Source of the DNA: Bacteroidota bacterium
Lineage (GTDB): Bacteria > Bacteroidota > Bacteroidia > Sphingobacteriales > Sphingobacteriaceae
Length of the DNA stretch: 64,000 nucleotides
Assembly (NCBI GenBank): GCA_018266915.1
Contig: JAFDZM010000045.1
Span: 207,922 to 271,921, forward strand
Direction: 5' to 3'
Part shown: positions 1 through 10,097 of the stretch, one piece after another
Position numbering within the stretch: position 1 is the stretch's first letter
Layout: each line of letters opens with the position of its first letter
Translations under genes and position numbers: made by a program
The notes under the pieces: generated by a model
Told to the model about the DNA's origin: nothing
Seen by the model: the letters and a program-made list of their open reading frames with translations, nothing else
Database searches by the model: none

Positions 1-2757
1 GTTAACTGAAGGGTACGTGTTTGAAGTACCGGGGCCATGCCAGCGATGGTCGAAGAAATCCTGTGTAAAGTTTTCGTTCCCATAACGGTAAGCGATATTG
101 GCATTATAAATATCTACTCCGGCAACACCCTGCATATCCAGTTCAAGATCGAAGTTCTTATAGGTAAATGATGTATTGATGCCGTAGTTGTATTTAGGGT
201 TTGGATTTCCTAATACTACTTTGTCACGCGAGTCAATACTTCCGTCTCCATTTGTATCCTGGTAAATGAAATCACCCGGTAAGGCTGTGGGCTGTTTTGA
301 AGCCGCTACCTGTGCCGCAGTCTGGAAAACACCCGTTACCTTGTAACCATAGAATTCGCCTATAGGCTGTCCTTCAACAATACGTGTTGCCAAAGCCCCG
401 TTTGCAATACCATTGCCACCGGTATAAATTGGGTTTTGGCCTGTCTGAACATTTAATACAATGTTATTATTGATACCAAAGTTTGCGCTTACTGAATAAG
501 AGAAATCACCAGAAGGTTTGTCTTTCCAGCTTAGCAAGAATTCTTCACCACGATTCCTGATCTTAGCCTGGTTACCCTCAATGTTGCTGCCTGCTGCACC
601 AACGGATGCAGGAATTGGAATAGCAAATATGGCGTTCTGGGTTATTCTGTTATAGTAGTCTGCTTCGAAAGAAAGTTTATTCTGCAAAAACGCAGCTTCT
701 AAACCAAAATCGGTTGATTCAGCTTTTTCCCATACGGTGATTGGAGGGGCAACTGTGTTAATTACTTTACCAAGGTAGGATACCTGCGGGTTACCAAATA
801 CTGCGGTCAAATAGCTTGGATCGCTGGTTACTGCAATATTTGACAGATTGATAGGCACGTTTGCATTACCCACCTGGCCCCAACTGCCTCTCAGCTTTAA
901 GTTATCAAAGATGTGCTGGTTTTTCATGAAAGGCTCATTACTTACTACCCAGCCTGCACCTACTGATGGGAACCAGCCAAACGCATGATCGCCATTGCCA
1001 TAATAAAATGCTGATGAACCGTCGTAACGTGCTGATGCATTTAATAAGTAAGTGTCCTTGTAGGAGTAATTAATACGTCCGAATTCTGATAGCGAACGGG
1101 TGTGTGGCTGCCTGTCAGGAGTTACCGTTTGCAATACATTTTGAGCAGTATCCGGGAATGAATTGCGGATACTTCCGCTTGCTACGTAGGGAACATTTTT
1201 TGCAAAACCGCTTGCGTAGAATGTAGTGTAATCCTGGGCGCTATATCCTAACAAAGCAGTTATCTTATGATCTTTAATCTGCTTATCATAAGTAAGCGTG
1301 TTTTCCCATATCCAGTTGCGTGTTTGGGTATGGTCGACTGTCATGGAAGACGAGGTACTTTGCTGTGCCTGTGTCGCATAATAAACGGGGGTATATGCCC
1401 GCAACTCAGCCTGGCCCACATCGCCACCAAAGCTGGTCCTGAATTTCAGGTCTTTTATAATCTTCCACTCGCCATACACATTACCGGTAAAGCGTTCATT
1501 TTTTGAATGCTGGTTGAAGAAATCAATAGAGGCTTCAGGGTTGTAGTTGTTACCATCACCAGTATGATAATCATTGGGATCGCCATATGCACCAGTATTA
1601 TAAAATACAGGCAGAGTAGGCGCTGCACCATAAAGCTCGTGAAATATGCCGCCATCTATATCTCTTGATTTACTTGACAAGCCGGTGGCGGTGAACCCGA
1701 TTGTTACTGCATCTGTAATCTTAAGGTCGTTAGACATGTGGAAGGTGAAACGCTGATAGTTATTGGTTTTTACTAAACCATCCTGATCAAGATAGCCAAA
1801 TGAGTAGTTGTACTTATACTTGTCAGTACCACCATTTAACGACACCTCATGATTGGTTACCAATGCATTACGCAAAATCTGATTGTACCAGTTTGTTCCT
1901 TTTCCATAGCTGGCAGGGTCAGAGAATATCAGCGGAGAAAGATTATTATATGTGTATAGTTCATTTATAGCTGTAGCATATTGTGTTGCATCAGCCATTG
2001 GTACCAGATTGGTAGCTTTTTGCCATCCCACATATCCGTTGTAGTTAATAACCGGCTTACCTTTGGCACCGCGTTTGGTGGTGATCACTATCACGCCGTT
2101 TGCTGCACGAACACCATAGATAGCAGTACTTGATGCGTCCTTCAGTACAGAGACACTTTCTATATCTGCTGTATTCAGGAAGCTAATATCGTCGTACCAT
2201 ACACCATCAACAACATACAATGGATTCGTAGCGCCTTCAATAGAGCCTAAACCACGGATGGTTACCTGTGGAGAAGCCCCGGGAGAGCCGCTATTAACAA
2301 TACTTACACCAGCTACCTTACCCTGTAAAGAAGCTAATGCATTTTCGGATGATTGCTTCGCTATGTCTGCTCCTTTTACAGTAGCTACCGATCCGGTATT
2401 GTCAACTTTCCTTTGTGTGCCATAACCAATTACAATCACCTGTTGTAACTGGCTTGCCGCAGCCAACATTTTTATACTAATAGTTGAGGCTGTGCCTACA
2501 TTGACCTGCTGTTCTGCATAGCCGATATAGGTTACAACCAATGTAGCGTTTGGAGAAACGCTTAGGGTAAATGCGCCGCTTGCGTCTGTTTGGGTTCCTG
2601 TGGTGGTACCTTTTATAATCACACTTACCCCTATCAGGCTCTCGCCGGTGGTTGCATCAGTAACCTTACCCTTTAAGGTAGTATTCTGCGCATAGGCATA
2701 AGTGAAAAAAAAGGAACACAACAGTACCAACCCTGAAATAGTAAAGATTCTTTTCAT
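1..2757 (-). CDS. SusC/RagA-family TonB-dependent outer-membrane receptor (C-terminus beyond window)
   Basis: About 919 residues are visible; the family is usually near 1000, so only the end of the barrel is missing. The order is a signal peptide ending in AYAQ near residue 24, a carboxypeptidase-regulatory-like domain (KGKVTDATTGESLIGVSV), a TonB box region (VIGYGTQRK), a plug with LYVVDGV and VLKDASSTAIYGVRAANGVI, then beta-barrel strands. These are SusC hallmarks: TonB-driven import of an oligomer held by a partner SusD lipoprotein. The SusD would lie past the left edge. The gene follows the triple-Y regulator in the same direction with about 260 bp between them, so that regulator is the obvious candidate controller. 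The substrate cannot be told. Confidence 0.93.
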   Translation of the reverse strand, partial: MKRIFTISGLVLLCSFFFTYAYAQNTTLKGKVTDATTGESLIGVSVIIKGTTTGTQTDASGAFTLSVSPNATLVVTYIGYAEQQVNVGTASTISIKMLAAASQLQQVIVIGYGTQRKVDNTGSVATVKGADIAKQSSENALASLQGKVAGVSIVNSGSPGASPQVTIRGLGSIEGATNPLYVVDGVWYDDISFLNTADIESVSVLKDASSTAIYGVRAANGVIVITTKRGAKGKPVINYNGYVGWQKATNLVPMADATQYATAINELYTYNNLSPLIFSDPASYGKGTNWYNQILRNALVTNHEVSLNGGTDKYKYNYSFGYLDQDGLVKTNNYQRFTFHMSNDLKITDAVTIGFTATGLSSKSRDIDGGIFHELYGAAPTLPVFYNTGAYGDPNDYHTGDGNNYNPEASIDFFNQHSKNERFTGNVYGEWKIIKDLKFRTSFGGDVGQAELRAYTPVYYATQAQQSTSSSMTVDHTQTRNWIWENTLTYDKQIKDHKITALLGYSAQDYTTFYASGFAKNVPYVASGSIRNSFPDTAQNVLQTVTPDRQPHTRSLSEFGRINYSYKDTYLLNASARYDGSSAFYYGNGDHAFGWFPSVGAGWVVSNEPFMKNQHIFDNLKLRGSWGQVGNANVPINLSNIAVTSDPSYLTAVFGNPQVSYLGKVINTVAPPITVWEKAESTDFGLEAAFLQNKLSFEADYYNRITQNAIFAIPIPASVGAAGSNIEGNQAKIRNRGEEFLLSWKDKPSGDFSYSVSANFGINNNIVLNVQTGQNPIYTGGNGIANGALATRIVEGQPIGEFYGYKVTGVFQTAAQVAASKQPTALPGDFIYQDTNGDGSIDSRDKVVLGNPNPKYNYGINTSFTYKNFDLELDMQGVAGVDIYNANIAYRYGNENFTQDFFDHRWHGPGTSNTYPSVN

Positions 2758-3021
2758 GTGGTTCTTGAAATTAATTTAGGAATTGATATTAATTGGTTCG
2801 AAATATCTACGAAGTTGGAGAGATAATACATTTTTAACAAAAAACGGCACTCTACATTATTACATCATTTAAAAAGTAGTTTCTCAAATAATGTTTTAAA
2901 ATATTAATAAACAATTAACAATCACCATATTAAGAACAAATACACATACCCGCCATATACTACATTTAAGAAGTATAGTGTACTACATACAGGAAGGGAT
3001 ATGAGAGGTAATGATGTAGTG

Positions 3022-5901
3022 TTAAAGCTCTATGAGAAACTCTACCAGGTTCTTGTCGTGCTCCAGGTTGAGCTTTTTACGCAGCCTGTAACGCCTGATT
3101 TCGACTCCACGTACAGAAATGTTGAGCAACGAGGCCATTTCTTTACTATTCATATTCATGCGCAGGTAAGCGCAGAGTTTTAAGTCATTGGGAACAAGAT
3201 CAGGATGCTGAGCCTTTAGTTTTTTGAAGAAACTTTCGTGCGCTTCGTTAAAGCTACTTTCAAAAAGGTTCCAGTCGCGCTCATCGCTCATACCATCGTC
3301 GATCACTTTTTGAATCTTCCTCAGCTGATCTTCTGAAAGCCTTTTGCCTGAGCTATCCTTCAGCTGTGTTATCTCGTGACTGATCTTTTGCAGCAGTTCA
3401 TTCTTATAGACGATATTCATTGCTGAGTTTGCCAGTTCACGGCTCTTGCTGGCCAGGTCGGCCTGTAACTGCTCATTCCTCACTTTGGCTATCCGCTGTT
3501 CGTTGGCGATGGATTCCTGTTTCAAATACTCATCATGTTCCTTCCTCATCCGCTCCTGGATATGATGCTGGTGGCGTTTCAGTTTCAGGCGATAATACTT
3601 TCTTACCAGGAAGTAAGCCAGAATGAGCAGCAGGATATAGCAGACAAATGCAATATGCCCTGCATACCACGGCGCCAATATGGTGAAGGTTAAAACAGTC
3701 TCGGGTGATACATTCTGTTCGTTAATTTTAGCCCGGACCCTGAAATGATAGGTTCCCTGGTCTAGATTGGTAAACTCTTTCTGGCTTTGCGTGCTCCAAT
3801 CGGACCATTGATGCGAATACCCCTCCAGATAATATTGAAACCTTATTTTTTCCTGTCTGTAAAATGGCAGTGAATAGGATATCCGGATATTGTTTTGAGA
3901 ATGTGGTATTTCTATATCGCCTTCGTCAGCTATTGTTGTGATCTTGTCAGTAATATTTTCTACCTTTCTGATCAATACATAAGGCAGTTTAACATCGCTT
4001 TGCCTCAGGGCGTCCTCGTCGTTCATAATCACAAAGCCATCGTCTACGCTGATAAGGTAAATCGAACTATTGATACGGCTGATATTCTCATAATTCTGCA
4101 CCATGCGCCCTTCCAGAATACTGAACCTGTTGGAATCGATGCTCATTTTGCCTGGAACCGAAAAGTCGGCCAGCGAAACATGCCCATGATTAATAAACCA
4201 GTATTTTTTACCCAGGGCAGGTATGATCTTATTTGACCGGGAGAAGGTGCCCAGCTTCTTATTTAGTTCTTCATATTTTGAGAAGCGGTCACTGATGTCA
4301 TCATATACGTAAAAACCTGAATCGGATGCGAAAACAATCCTGTTATCAAGATTAAATACGTTGATATTAAAGCTGCCGGGCAGGCCGTATTGTTTGTCGT
4401 AATATTTAACTGAAGTTGCTTTCTTCAGATCGCTGCTAAGTGTTACTTTATAAATGCCTTTGTAAGCATGGCTCACCCATAATTGCCCCTTATTATCCTG
4501 TTCTACGTAGCGTGATGGCTCTCCAAATCCGTCTATTTTATGATCGAACCCCCAGTTTCCCGAATTATCCTTTTTATAAATAACCAGCCCGGTATAAGTG
4601 CCCTGTATCAGTTGATTGGTATTAAGCTTTTTTACGGTCCATCCGCCACTTATGGTGGAAATCTTTGAAATAGCGTCTCCATTTACCTGGAACGTACCGT
4701 TATTATGCCCACAAAGCAACTTACCGTCCTGCAATGATAGTTCCCAAACTTGGCCCTGTGAGCCGGGTATCAGTTTAAAATCGAATGATTGAAAGAGGCG
4801 TTTGTTACCATTCTCTATCCAGTTGCTGTAGAACAAGCCCTGGTTAGTGCCGAGGTAGATTTTATTATTAAAAATAATACTGGAATATACCGTTCCAAAA
4901 CGACCGGTCTTATCAAAATAAAAATAGAGCGGTGAGTTGATCTCAATGCGGTCTATGCCGTTATCCAAGCCAGCCCAAAGGTTTTGCTCGTTGTCGATAT
5001 AAAGGCTCAGTACCGTATTATTCTGCAGGCCGCTTGATTTATTGATCTGTTGAATTAAGTTACCCGCAGTATCGATAATGATGATCCCATTCAAGATGGT
5101 ACCATAGGCTACGTATTTGCCTATTCGTACGCCGTTGTTTAGCTGATAATTCTTTAGAAAATCACTGGCTTGGGTTTTCCAGGGTTTGATTTGGCCATTA
5201 TCATAAATGAACAAACCATTGCGTGCCGTACCCAGCAAGTACCGGTTGGCCGACAACTGCAAAATAGACAGCACACCACTATTGCCCATAATGTGGCTGC
5301 CATTAACATACTCAAGTTTGTTGCCTTTTAACTCGTACAAGCCTGTGTTAACCTGTTCAACAAAGTATCGGCTACCTGTTTTAAATAAAAAAAGAAATGG
5401 CTGCAGTCCCTTTACCACATTTATTTTGCCATCCTTATAAATAAAGATTGAGCCGAAAGACTGGAAAATAACCTGGTTATTGTCAACATAAATTTTCCAT
5501 ATTTCTTCGTTGATAGGCTGATATTTTTTAGGGACAAGTTGATTGAGCGAGTGATATACAAGCTGGCCGTTCTTATTATTCTCCCAATAGCCCAATTCAC
5601 CGAACCCGCCTGAATAGATTTTGCCGTTACCATTGGCAGCTACTGCACGAACGATCAGTCCATTAGGCATGCGGTACGATTGCCAGTATTTGCCATCAAA
5701 AGTGAGCAGGCCTTCCGAGTTACCGAAATACATGATACCATGCTCATCGCGTGTTACAGACCAGTTTTGATTACCCGACTGATAGATTGCCTTGGTGTAA
5801 TTCTGAACATAGGGCACCCCGATGCTTTTTATATCGGTGCCCGCTGCATGCAAGCAAGCAAGCAACAAAAAAGAAAGAAGGCTCAGAATGGATTTATGCA
5901 T
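3022..5901 (-). CDS. Triple-Y sensor with LuxR-type HTH, likely regulator of the adjacent SusC locus
   Basis: About 959 residues. A signal peptide (MHKSILSLLSFLLLACLHAA) is followed by a long beta-propeller sensor (repeats such as LYIDNEQNLWAGLDNGIDRI), a Y_Y_Y domain near residue 690-740 (RFQYYLEGYSHQWSDW, GTYHFRVRA), one membrane helix near 745-770, a cytoplasmic coiled coil, and a C-terminal helix-turn-helix (NSKEMASLLNISVRGVEIRR) typical of LuxR/GerE proteins. There is no histidine kinase or receiver domain, so it probably links periplasmic sensing directly to DNA binding. The ATG at 5901 is preferred over an upstream GTG at 5919 because it gives the cleaner signal peptide. It is transcribed toward the SusC gene. 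Confidence 0.9.
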   Translation of the reverse strand: MHKSILSLLSFLLLACLHAAGTDIKSIGVPYVQNYTKAIYQSGNQNWSVTRDEHGIMYFGNSEGLLTFDGKYWQSYRMPNGLIVRAVAANGNGKIYSGGFGELGYWENNKNGQLVYHSLNQLVPKKYQPINEEIWKIYVDNNQVIFQSFGSIFIYKDGKINVVKGLQPFLFLFKTGSRYFVEQVNTGLYELKGNKLEYVNGSHIMGNSGVLSILQLSANRYLLGTARNGLFIYDNGQIKPWKTQASDFLKNYQLNNGVRIGKYVAYGTILNGIIIIDTAGNLIQQINKSSGLQNNTVLSLYIDNEQNLWAGLDNGIDRIEINSPLYFYFDKTGRFGTVYSSIIFNNKIYLGTNQGLFYSNWIENGNKRLFQSFDFKLIPGSQGQVWELSLQDGKLLCGHNNGTFQVNGDAISKISTISGGWTVKKLNTNQLIQGTYTGLVIYKKDNSGNWGFDHKIDGFGEPSRYVEQDNKGQLWVSHAYKGIYKVTLSSDLKKATSVKYYDKQYGLPGSFNINVFNLDNRIVFASDSGFYVYDDISDRFSKYEELNKKLGTFSRSNKIIPALGKKYWFINHGHVSLADFSVPGKMSIDSNRFSILEGRMVQNYENISRINSSIYLISVDDGFVIMNDEDALRQSDVKLPYVLIRKVENITDKITTIADEGDIEIPHSQNNIRISYSLPFYRQEKIRFQYYLEGYSHQWSDWSTQSQKEFTNLDQGTYHFRVRAKINEQNVSPETVLTFTILAPWYAGHIAFVCYILLLILAYFLVRKYYRLKLKRHQHHIQERMRKEHDEYLKQESIANEQRIAKVRNEQLQADLASKSRELANSAMNIVYKNELLQKISHEITQLKDSSGKRLSEDQLRKIQKVIDDGMSDERDWNLFESSFNEAHESFFKKLKAQHPDLVPNDLKLCAYLRMNMNSKEMASLLNISVRGVEIRRYRLRKKLNLEHDKNLVEFLIEL

Positions 5902-5970
5902 AATTAAGTTCAGTTGCACCTGAGGCAGGGCGCAGAGACGAAAATACGATTTGAGAAGGATAAAATTGAA

Positions 5971-5994
5971 AGAGACGCCTTGTATTGCGTCTCT
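5971..5994 (-). terminator. Hairpin after trhO
   Basis: Inverted repeat AGAGACGC / GCGTCTCT with an 8-nt loop lies directly behind the trhO stop codon. On the minus strand it is followed by TTCAATTTTA, a modest T-rich tail. Confidence 0.6.
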
Positions 5995-5999
5995 CTTGT

Positions 6000-6959
6000 T
6001 TATTCTGCTAAACTTATTTTAGTTGACTTTTTAATATTCACCGGCTGAGGTATTTTCACATAATACCCTGTGCCATCATATTCCCTTTTGCGCGGGTGGG
6101 ATTTGCAGGCTTCGCTACAGCAGCCATCCATTACCGTGCCGCATTCATCGCATTGGGTAAAATGCTCATTGCACTCTGGGTTGGCGCAATTGATCATTTT
6201 GTCGGTTTGCTTGCCGCAATTAAAACAGGTAGATATCACAACTGGGTTAACTGAATTGACATCGACCGCAAGACGGTTATCAAACACATAACACTTGCCT
6301 TCAAAATCTTCACCACCGGCTTCTTTACCGTATTTAATGATGCCGCCGTGTAACTGATATACATGGGTAAAGCCTTCGTGCAGTAACAAAGCAGACGCTT
6401 TTTCGCACTTAATACCACCTGTGCAATAGGTTAGTATCTTTTTGTCCTTATACTGGGCAAGCTCATTTATTTTTGAAGGAAAATCCCTGAAGTTCTCAAT
6501 ATCCAGTGTTACTGCATTCTTGAATTTACCCAAGGAATGCTCATAATTGGAGCGCACATCTAATATTACCACATCATCCCTATCTTTCATCGCCAGGAAA
6601 TCTTGGGGCTCAAGATGCTTGCCTGTTTGTTTATTGGGGTTGATGATATGAGGATCTCGCAGACCTGAATGCACAATCTCTGATTTATAGCGTACGTGCA
6701 TTTTTACAAATGATGGCTCGTCAACCTCGTCAATCTTAAATTCTGTAGCTGCAAAGCGGGGATCGGCGTGAACGGTGTCCATATAGGTTTTGCAGGCTTC
6801 AACTGCGCCCGATATGGTACCATTAAGACCTTCGTCAGCTACGATAATACGCCCAACCAAACCTAATGATTTGCAAAATTTCAGATGATCGGCCGCAAAT
6901 TGCTCGGCATCTTCTATCGCCGAATAGCAATAATAGAGTAGTGTGTTATACTTTGTCAT
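6000..6959 (-). CDS. trhO: tRNA uridine 5-hydroxylation protein TrhO (rhodanese family, YceA)
   Basis: 319 residues. TrhO-family proteins hydroxylate U34 of certain tRNAs using O2 in the cytoplasm. An N-terminal acylphosphatase-like domain carries GRIIVADEGLNGTISG, a rhodanese domain holds the active-site Cys179 in YCTGGIKCEKAS, and a C-terminal cysteine-rich tail (CFNCGKQ, CANPEC, CDECG, CCSEAC) is probably zinc-binding. The open frame runs 20 codons further upstream from a TTG, but a TACATTTG -7 box at 6998-7005 lies inside that extension, so the ATG at 6959 is the real start. It is a single-gene unit closed by a hairpin. Confidence 0.9.
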   Translation of the reverse strand: MTKYNTLLYYCYSAIEDAEQFAADHLKFCKSLGLVGRIIVADEGLNGTISGAVEACKTYMDTVHADPRFAATEFKIDEVDEPSFVKMHVRYKSEIVHSGLRDPHIINPNKQTGKHLEPQDFLAMKDRDDVVILDVRSNYEHSLGKFKNAVTLDIENFRDFPSKINELAQYKDKKILTYCTGGIKCEKASALLLHEGFTHVYQLHGGIIKYGKEAGGEDFEGKCYVFDNRLAVDVNSVNPVVISTCFNCGKQTDKMINCANPECNEHFTQCDECGTVMDGCCSEACKSHPRKREYDGTGYYVKIPQPVNIKKSTKISLAE

Positions 6960-6997
6960 AAACATTGATACTGCTGCAAACAGCGTTAAATGAGCCG

Positions 6998-7005
6998 CAA
7001 ATGTA
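6998..7005 (-). promoter_or_regulatory. -7 box TACATTTG of trhO
   Basis: Matches the Bacteroidota primary-sigma consensus TAnnTTTG, about 39 nt before the trhO start codon. The same octamer occurs before kup. Confidence 0.6.
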
Positions 7006-7121
7006 CGGTTTTTAGCCAAATTTTTAAAATCAGGGCCTATTTGCTTGAGATGATCGCTACAATTAATTCTATGTGAACAAATTATTTATTGGATAATAAT
7101 TTTGCTTTTAAAACAAATTTC

Positions 7122-7187
7122 TATATTTGCAGCACCCTAATTAATTCTTTATACCCGAAAGCCCTTGCTGCCACAGCAGGGGCTTTC
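7122..7187 (+). ncRNA. Possible small transcript: promoter box plus hairpin, no ORF
   Basis: TATATTTG at 7122-7129 fits the -7 consensus on the + strand, with TTTG 17 nt upstream at 7101-7104. About 28 nt downstream is a 14-bp stem (GAAAGCCCTTGCTG / CAGCAGGGGCTTTC, 3-nt loop, one G-U pair) at 7157-7187, followed by TACTTTAAAT. A transcript of about 60-65 nt is suggested, without coding capacity. The alternative is that the stem is only the terminator of the minus-strand DUF5686 gene, whose stop is at 7224; its minus-strand tail is not T-rich. Confidence 0.35.
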
Positions 7188-7223
7188 TACTTTAAATACT
7201 GTATATCAAATAGTTAGATCAGT

Positions 7224-9680
7224 CTATTTGATACCATAGAATATCCTGAAGCCTTGTACAGTTTTATGGTTGCCTTCAAATGCAAAGCCGTAATCGACAC
7301 GGAAGATCAATCGTTGGATCCCAAAATAGAATTCAGAGTAGTTGTGATTGTTGTTTTCGCTCAGGTAATTCACGCCGATGATCTCATCCAGTTTTAAACG
7401 CCTTAACCCGGGTATATTATTAAACAGGTAGCCGGTAAAATTATGCTCGAAATGTGCCTCAATATATCCCTGGTTAGCACTATAGGTGTAAAATGGGAGG
7501 AAATGAAAGCTTCCGGGTGTTGGGTCGAAAGTAGTACCCTGGTTACCCTGGAAATGGTTGTAATCCATAAAATACAGCTTGCTGCGATTGAAAAAATCGC
7601 CCGCCGCAAATTTGAATGCTGAAAAACCGGTGATGCCTGTATTCAAATGTTCCTGGAATACTTCCACCGATGCAAAATCATAATCAACATCAGAGCCTAA
7701 AACACCATTAATCCCTTTCCTGTAATTTACTCTGATCTGCGGATATGGCGACTGCTCATATACCCGCCCAGTCGGCCTCGTATCATATTGCTGATCAAAG
7801 GTAAAAGTGAGCGATGTAGATAATGTTAAAGCCTGATTTTGCGGGAAAAGCACGGAGCGGTCGGTTGCAGCGCTATCAGGAGCGAGTGGATTGTTTGACG
7901 TGAACCGGCGTCCTTTGTATGTAGTTATAGCGTAATAAGAGTTATTATATAACTGCGTGCGATTTGCATAGGATAGGTCAGCTTTTAGCAATATGCCGTT
8001 AGCTATATCCCGCTGATAACCTATTTCTCCATATTCCGAGCGATAAAATTTCACAAAGTTCTGTTCACTCAAAAGCGTACTCAAGGTATTGAAGTAAAGC
8101 GAACGCGTGCCCACATTGCTCAGATCAAGTATGGCGCTGCCGCCACCAAAGATGATCTTTCTCCGGTTATTCGGATCAAAATCATATTCGCCTTTTAATT
8201 CAGCATTAAACTGTTTGCTTGAGTAACCATACCTCAGATCAGGCGTGAGCCGGTAGTTGCGCAATAGGTCAAGATAATGTACATAAGTACCACGCAAATT
8301 AATACCTGCGCCTTCCACTGTATTATAAAACACGGTTTGTATAAAAGGATCTACATAGATGGAATCTTTATTATTGTTGTATGCTCCCTTATAACCGAAA
8401 GGAATATAAGGCAGTGGCAGGAAGGCGTTTTTACGTCGCTGGTCTGGCGCATATTTTGCTATTGCCTGGTCCAGTTCAGCCTTAAACTCTTTTTTGGCGT
8501 AATCGCTTTTCTCCTGCCTTGTTAATGGAACAGGTCGCACACTATTCCAATAAACGGTATCCCTGCTATTTTCAATAGTATCCATGCGCATACGTTCGCC
8601 ATTGAAATAATGGTCGGGGAAGTTTGGATTCAGGTTATAGTGATTGTAAATATTCAGGAAATATCCCTCAAACTGGAAACCCAATACAGTCCCCCTGAAG
8701 CTATATTGCGCAGCCAACGGCATCCAAACAGAATCAGTTATGGGCACATATTCCTGGCTTATGCGGATGGTATCCACCAGGTTAATGCCATTATCTTTTT
8801 TAGTCAGCATCAAATCGGCGCTATACAAACGCCAGTCGCCATCTATTATATAAATAAACCCGGTAAAAACGGGATCGAATGTATGCTTTGGTACTACCTT
8901 GATCTTATGAACAGCGATGCCATTTTCTATTTTTGTACCGATAAGCTCGTACCTATAATAATGTGGCGCATTGGATGCCAGGGGCGATATAAAACCATGA
9001 CTGCTCAATCCCTGCACAAAAAAAATGTCTTTATAAAAATTCACCGCCAGGTCTGAGGCCTTGTTGTAGCTGAAGGCCGTATTCTGACCAAATGATTTGG
9101 AGGCGATCATCTCCTCCTTCACCTTATTGGGTAACTGAAAATTGTAATTCGACAATGATTCCGACTGATACAATATTCCTTTACCGCTGCTGTCCACACT
9201 CAGGGCATCGGCTACATTCTGGTTCATCAGCGATTTAGGTATCTTATCAAGCTTTTGAACGCCTTTTACATAAGCAATGCACGAATATTTTTTAACCTGG
9301 TTCAGGTAATATTCACGTTTGTCAATCACCCTTTGCACAATATACATTGCTGAGTCGCTGCTGAATTTTTGCAGGACATAATTCTCATCGATCAATTGAA
9401 CATTGTGGTAAATGTTCTGATCTGTGACAGTAATTTTCGCCGTTACTTCTTTGTAACCAACAAACCTGTATACCACATTATAGGTTCCGGGAGAGAGTTT
9501 AAGCTGATATTTCCCTTCCTCATTAGCGACCGTTCCATAAGTTGAGTTCTTGATATAAACAGCCGCATAGGAAATTGTTCTGTTAGCCTGATCGCTAACC
9601 CTGCCGCTCAATAAATAGGTTTGAGCCTTAACAGATAGATTGATAATTATGGTAAAAATAAGCAGCAGGTATTCTCTCAT
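7224..9680 (-). CDS. DUF5686 outer-membrane protein with carboxypeptidase-like N-domain
   Basis: 818 residues. A signal peptide (to about residue 19, SVKAQ) precedes a CarboxypepD_reg-like beta-sandwich (SGRVSDQANRTISYAAVYIK, NVVYRFVGYKE, about residues 24-95), then a long region with the alternating aromatic/polar pattern of beta-strands and conserved DUF5686 features (LLEQ-type strand blocks, FYNTVEGAGINLRG). The C-terminus ends in an aromatic strand (VQGFRIFYGIK), as outer-membrane barrels do. Function is unknown for the family; location in the outer membrane is inferred. It is a monocistronic minus-strand gene with no visible partner. Confidence 0.82.
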   Translation of the reverse strand: MREYLLLIFTIIINLSVKAQTYLLSGRVSDQANRTISYAAVYIKNSTYGTVANEEGKYQLKLSPGTYNVVYRFVGYKEVTAKITVTDQNIYHNVQLIDENYVLQKFSSDSAMYIVQRVIDKREYYLNQVKKYSCIAYVKGVQKLDKIPKSLMNQNVADALSVDSSGKGILYQSESLSNYNFQLPNKVKEEMIASKSFGQNTAFSYNKASDLAVNFYKDIFFVQGLSSHGFISPLASNAPHYYRYELIGTKIENGIAVHKIKVVPKHTFDPVFTGFIYIIDGDWRLYSADLMLTKKDNGINLVDTIRISQEYVPITDSVWMPLAAQYSFRGTVLGFQFEGYFLNIYNHYNLNPNFPDHYFNGERMRMDTIENSRDTVYWNSVRPVPLTRQEKSDYAKKEFKAELDQAIAKYAPDQRRKNAFLPLPYIPFGYKGAYNNNKDSIYVDPFIQTVFYNTVEGAGINLRGTYVHYLDLLRNYRLTPDLRYGYSSKQFNAELKGEYDFDPNNRRKIIFGGGSAILDLSNVGTRSLYFNTLSTLLSEQNFVKFYRSEYGEIGYQRDIANGILLKADLSYANRTQLYNNSYYAITTYKGRRFTSNNPLAPDSAATDRSVLFPQNQALTLSTSLTFTFDQQYDTRPTGRVYEQSPYPQIRVNYRKGINGVLGSDVDYDFASVEVFQEHLNTGITGFSAFKFAAGDFFNRSKLYFMDYNHFQGNQGTTFDPTPGSFHFLPFYTYSANQGYIEAHFEHNFTGYLFNNIPGLRRLKLDEIIGVNYLSENNNHNYSEFYFGIQRLIFRVDYGFAFEGNHKTVQGFRIFYGIK

Positions 9681-9767
9681 TATTTTTAATAAAACCCTAT
9701 ATAGAACAGCGGGGTGGCAAAATGTTTGTCAAAATAGGTATTTAAAGGATATTTCATTCAACATAAA

Positions 9768-9793
9768 AAAAGAGTTCACTGTGGAACTCTTTT
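9768..9793 (-). terminator. Intrinsic terminator after the 45-residue ORF
   Basis: Perfect 10-bp arms AAAAGAGTTC / GAACTCTTTT with a 6-nt loop. T-runs lie on both sides, so it can work in both directions; it lies about 32 nt after the 45-codon ORF and 88 nt ahead of the DUF5686 start. Confidence 0.75.
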
Positions 9794-9824
9794 CTTTTCA
9801 TAGGTAGATGACAATTTATATAGA

Positions 9825-9962
9825 TCAGGCAGCTTGTTTAGCCTGGAGTTGTTTTTGTCCTGAACGCGCAGCCTTAAAATTTTCAAGGTCGGCCAACAAT
9901 AACGCTTTTAATTCCAAGTCAAGCGCTTTTACTATTACGGTGGTTTTACTTAAGTTTTTCAT
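9825..9962 (-). CDS. Small 45-residue protein, unknown function
   Basis: ATG-initiated ORF, basic and Lys/Gln/Ala-rich (MKNLSKTTVIVKALDLELKA at the start, LQAKQAA at the end), with no cysteine and no membrane helix. A leucine-rich amphipathic stretch covers residues 14-30. It is backed by its own strong terminator 32 nt downstream and lies alone between two unrelated genes, which argues for a real transcript. A minus-strand TATTTTTG at 10110-10117 could be its -7 box. I do not recognise it. Confidence 0.5.
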   Translation of the reverse strand: MKNLSKTTVIVKALDLELKALLLADLENFKAARSGQKQLQAKQAA

Positions 9963-10097
9963 AGGTTGATGTTTTGTTATATGTTGAAGTAAATACCAAT
10001 TTTATGCCAAGTACTTAAAAATCTCAAATCTGCTCAAAAACAAAGATTTAGGGAATCACTAACTTTTATCAAAGTATAAACAGACATACAGGGCGTA

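Noticed and set aside
1267..1506. Plus-strand ORF within the SusC gene
   Set aside because: Antisense shadow of a clear TonB-receptor coding sequence.
7011..7019. Upstream TTG start for trhO
   Set aside because: It lies before the TACATTTG box, so it would not be in the mRNA.
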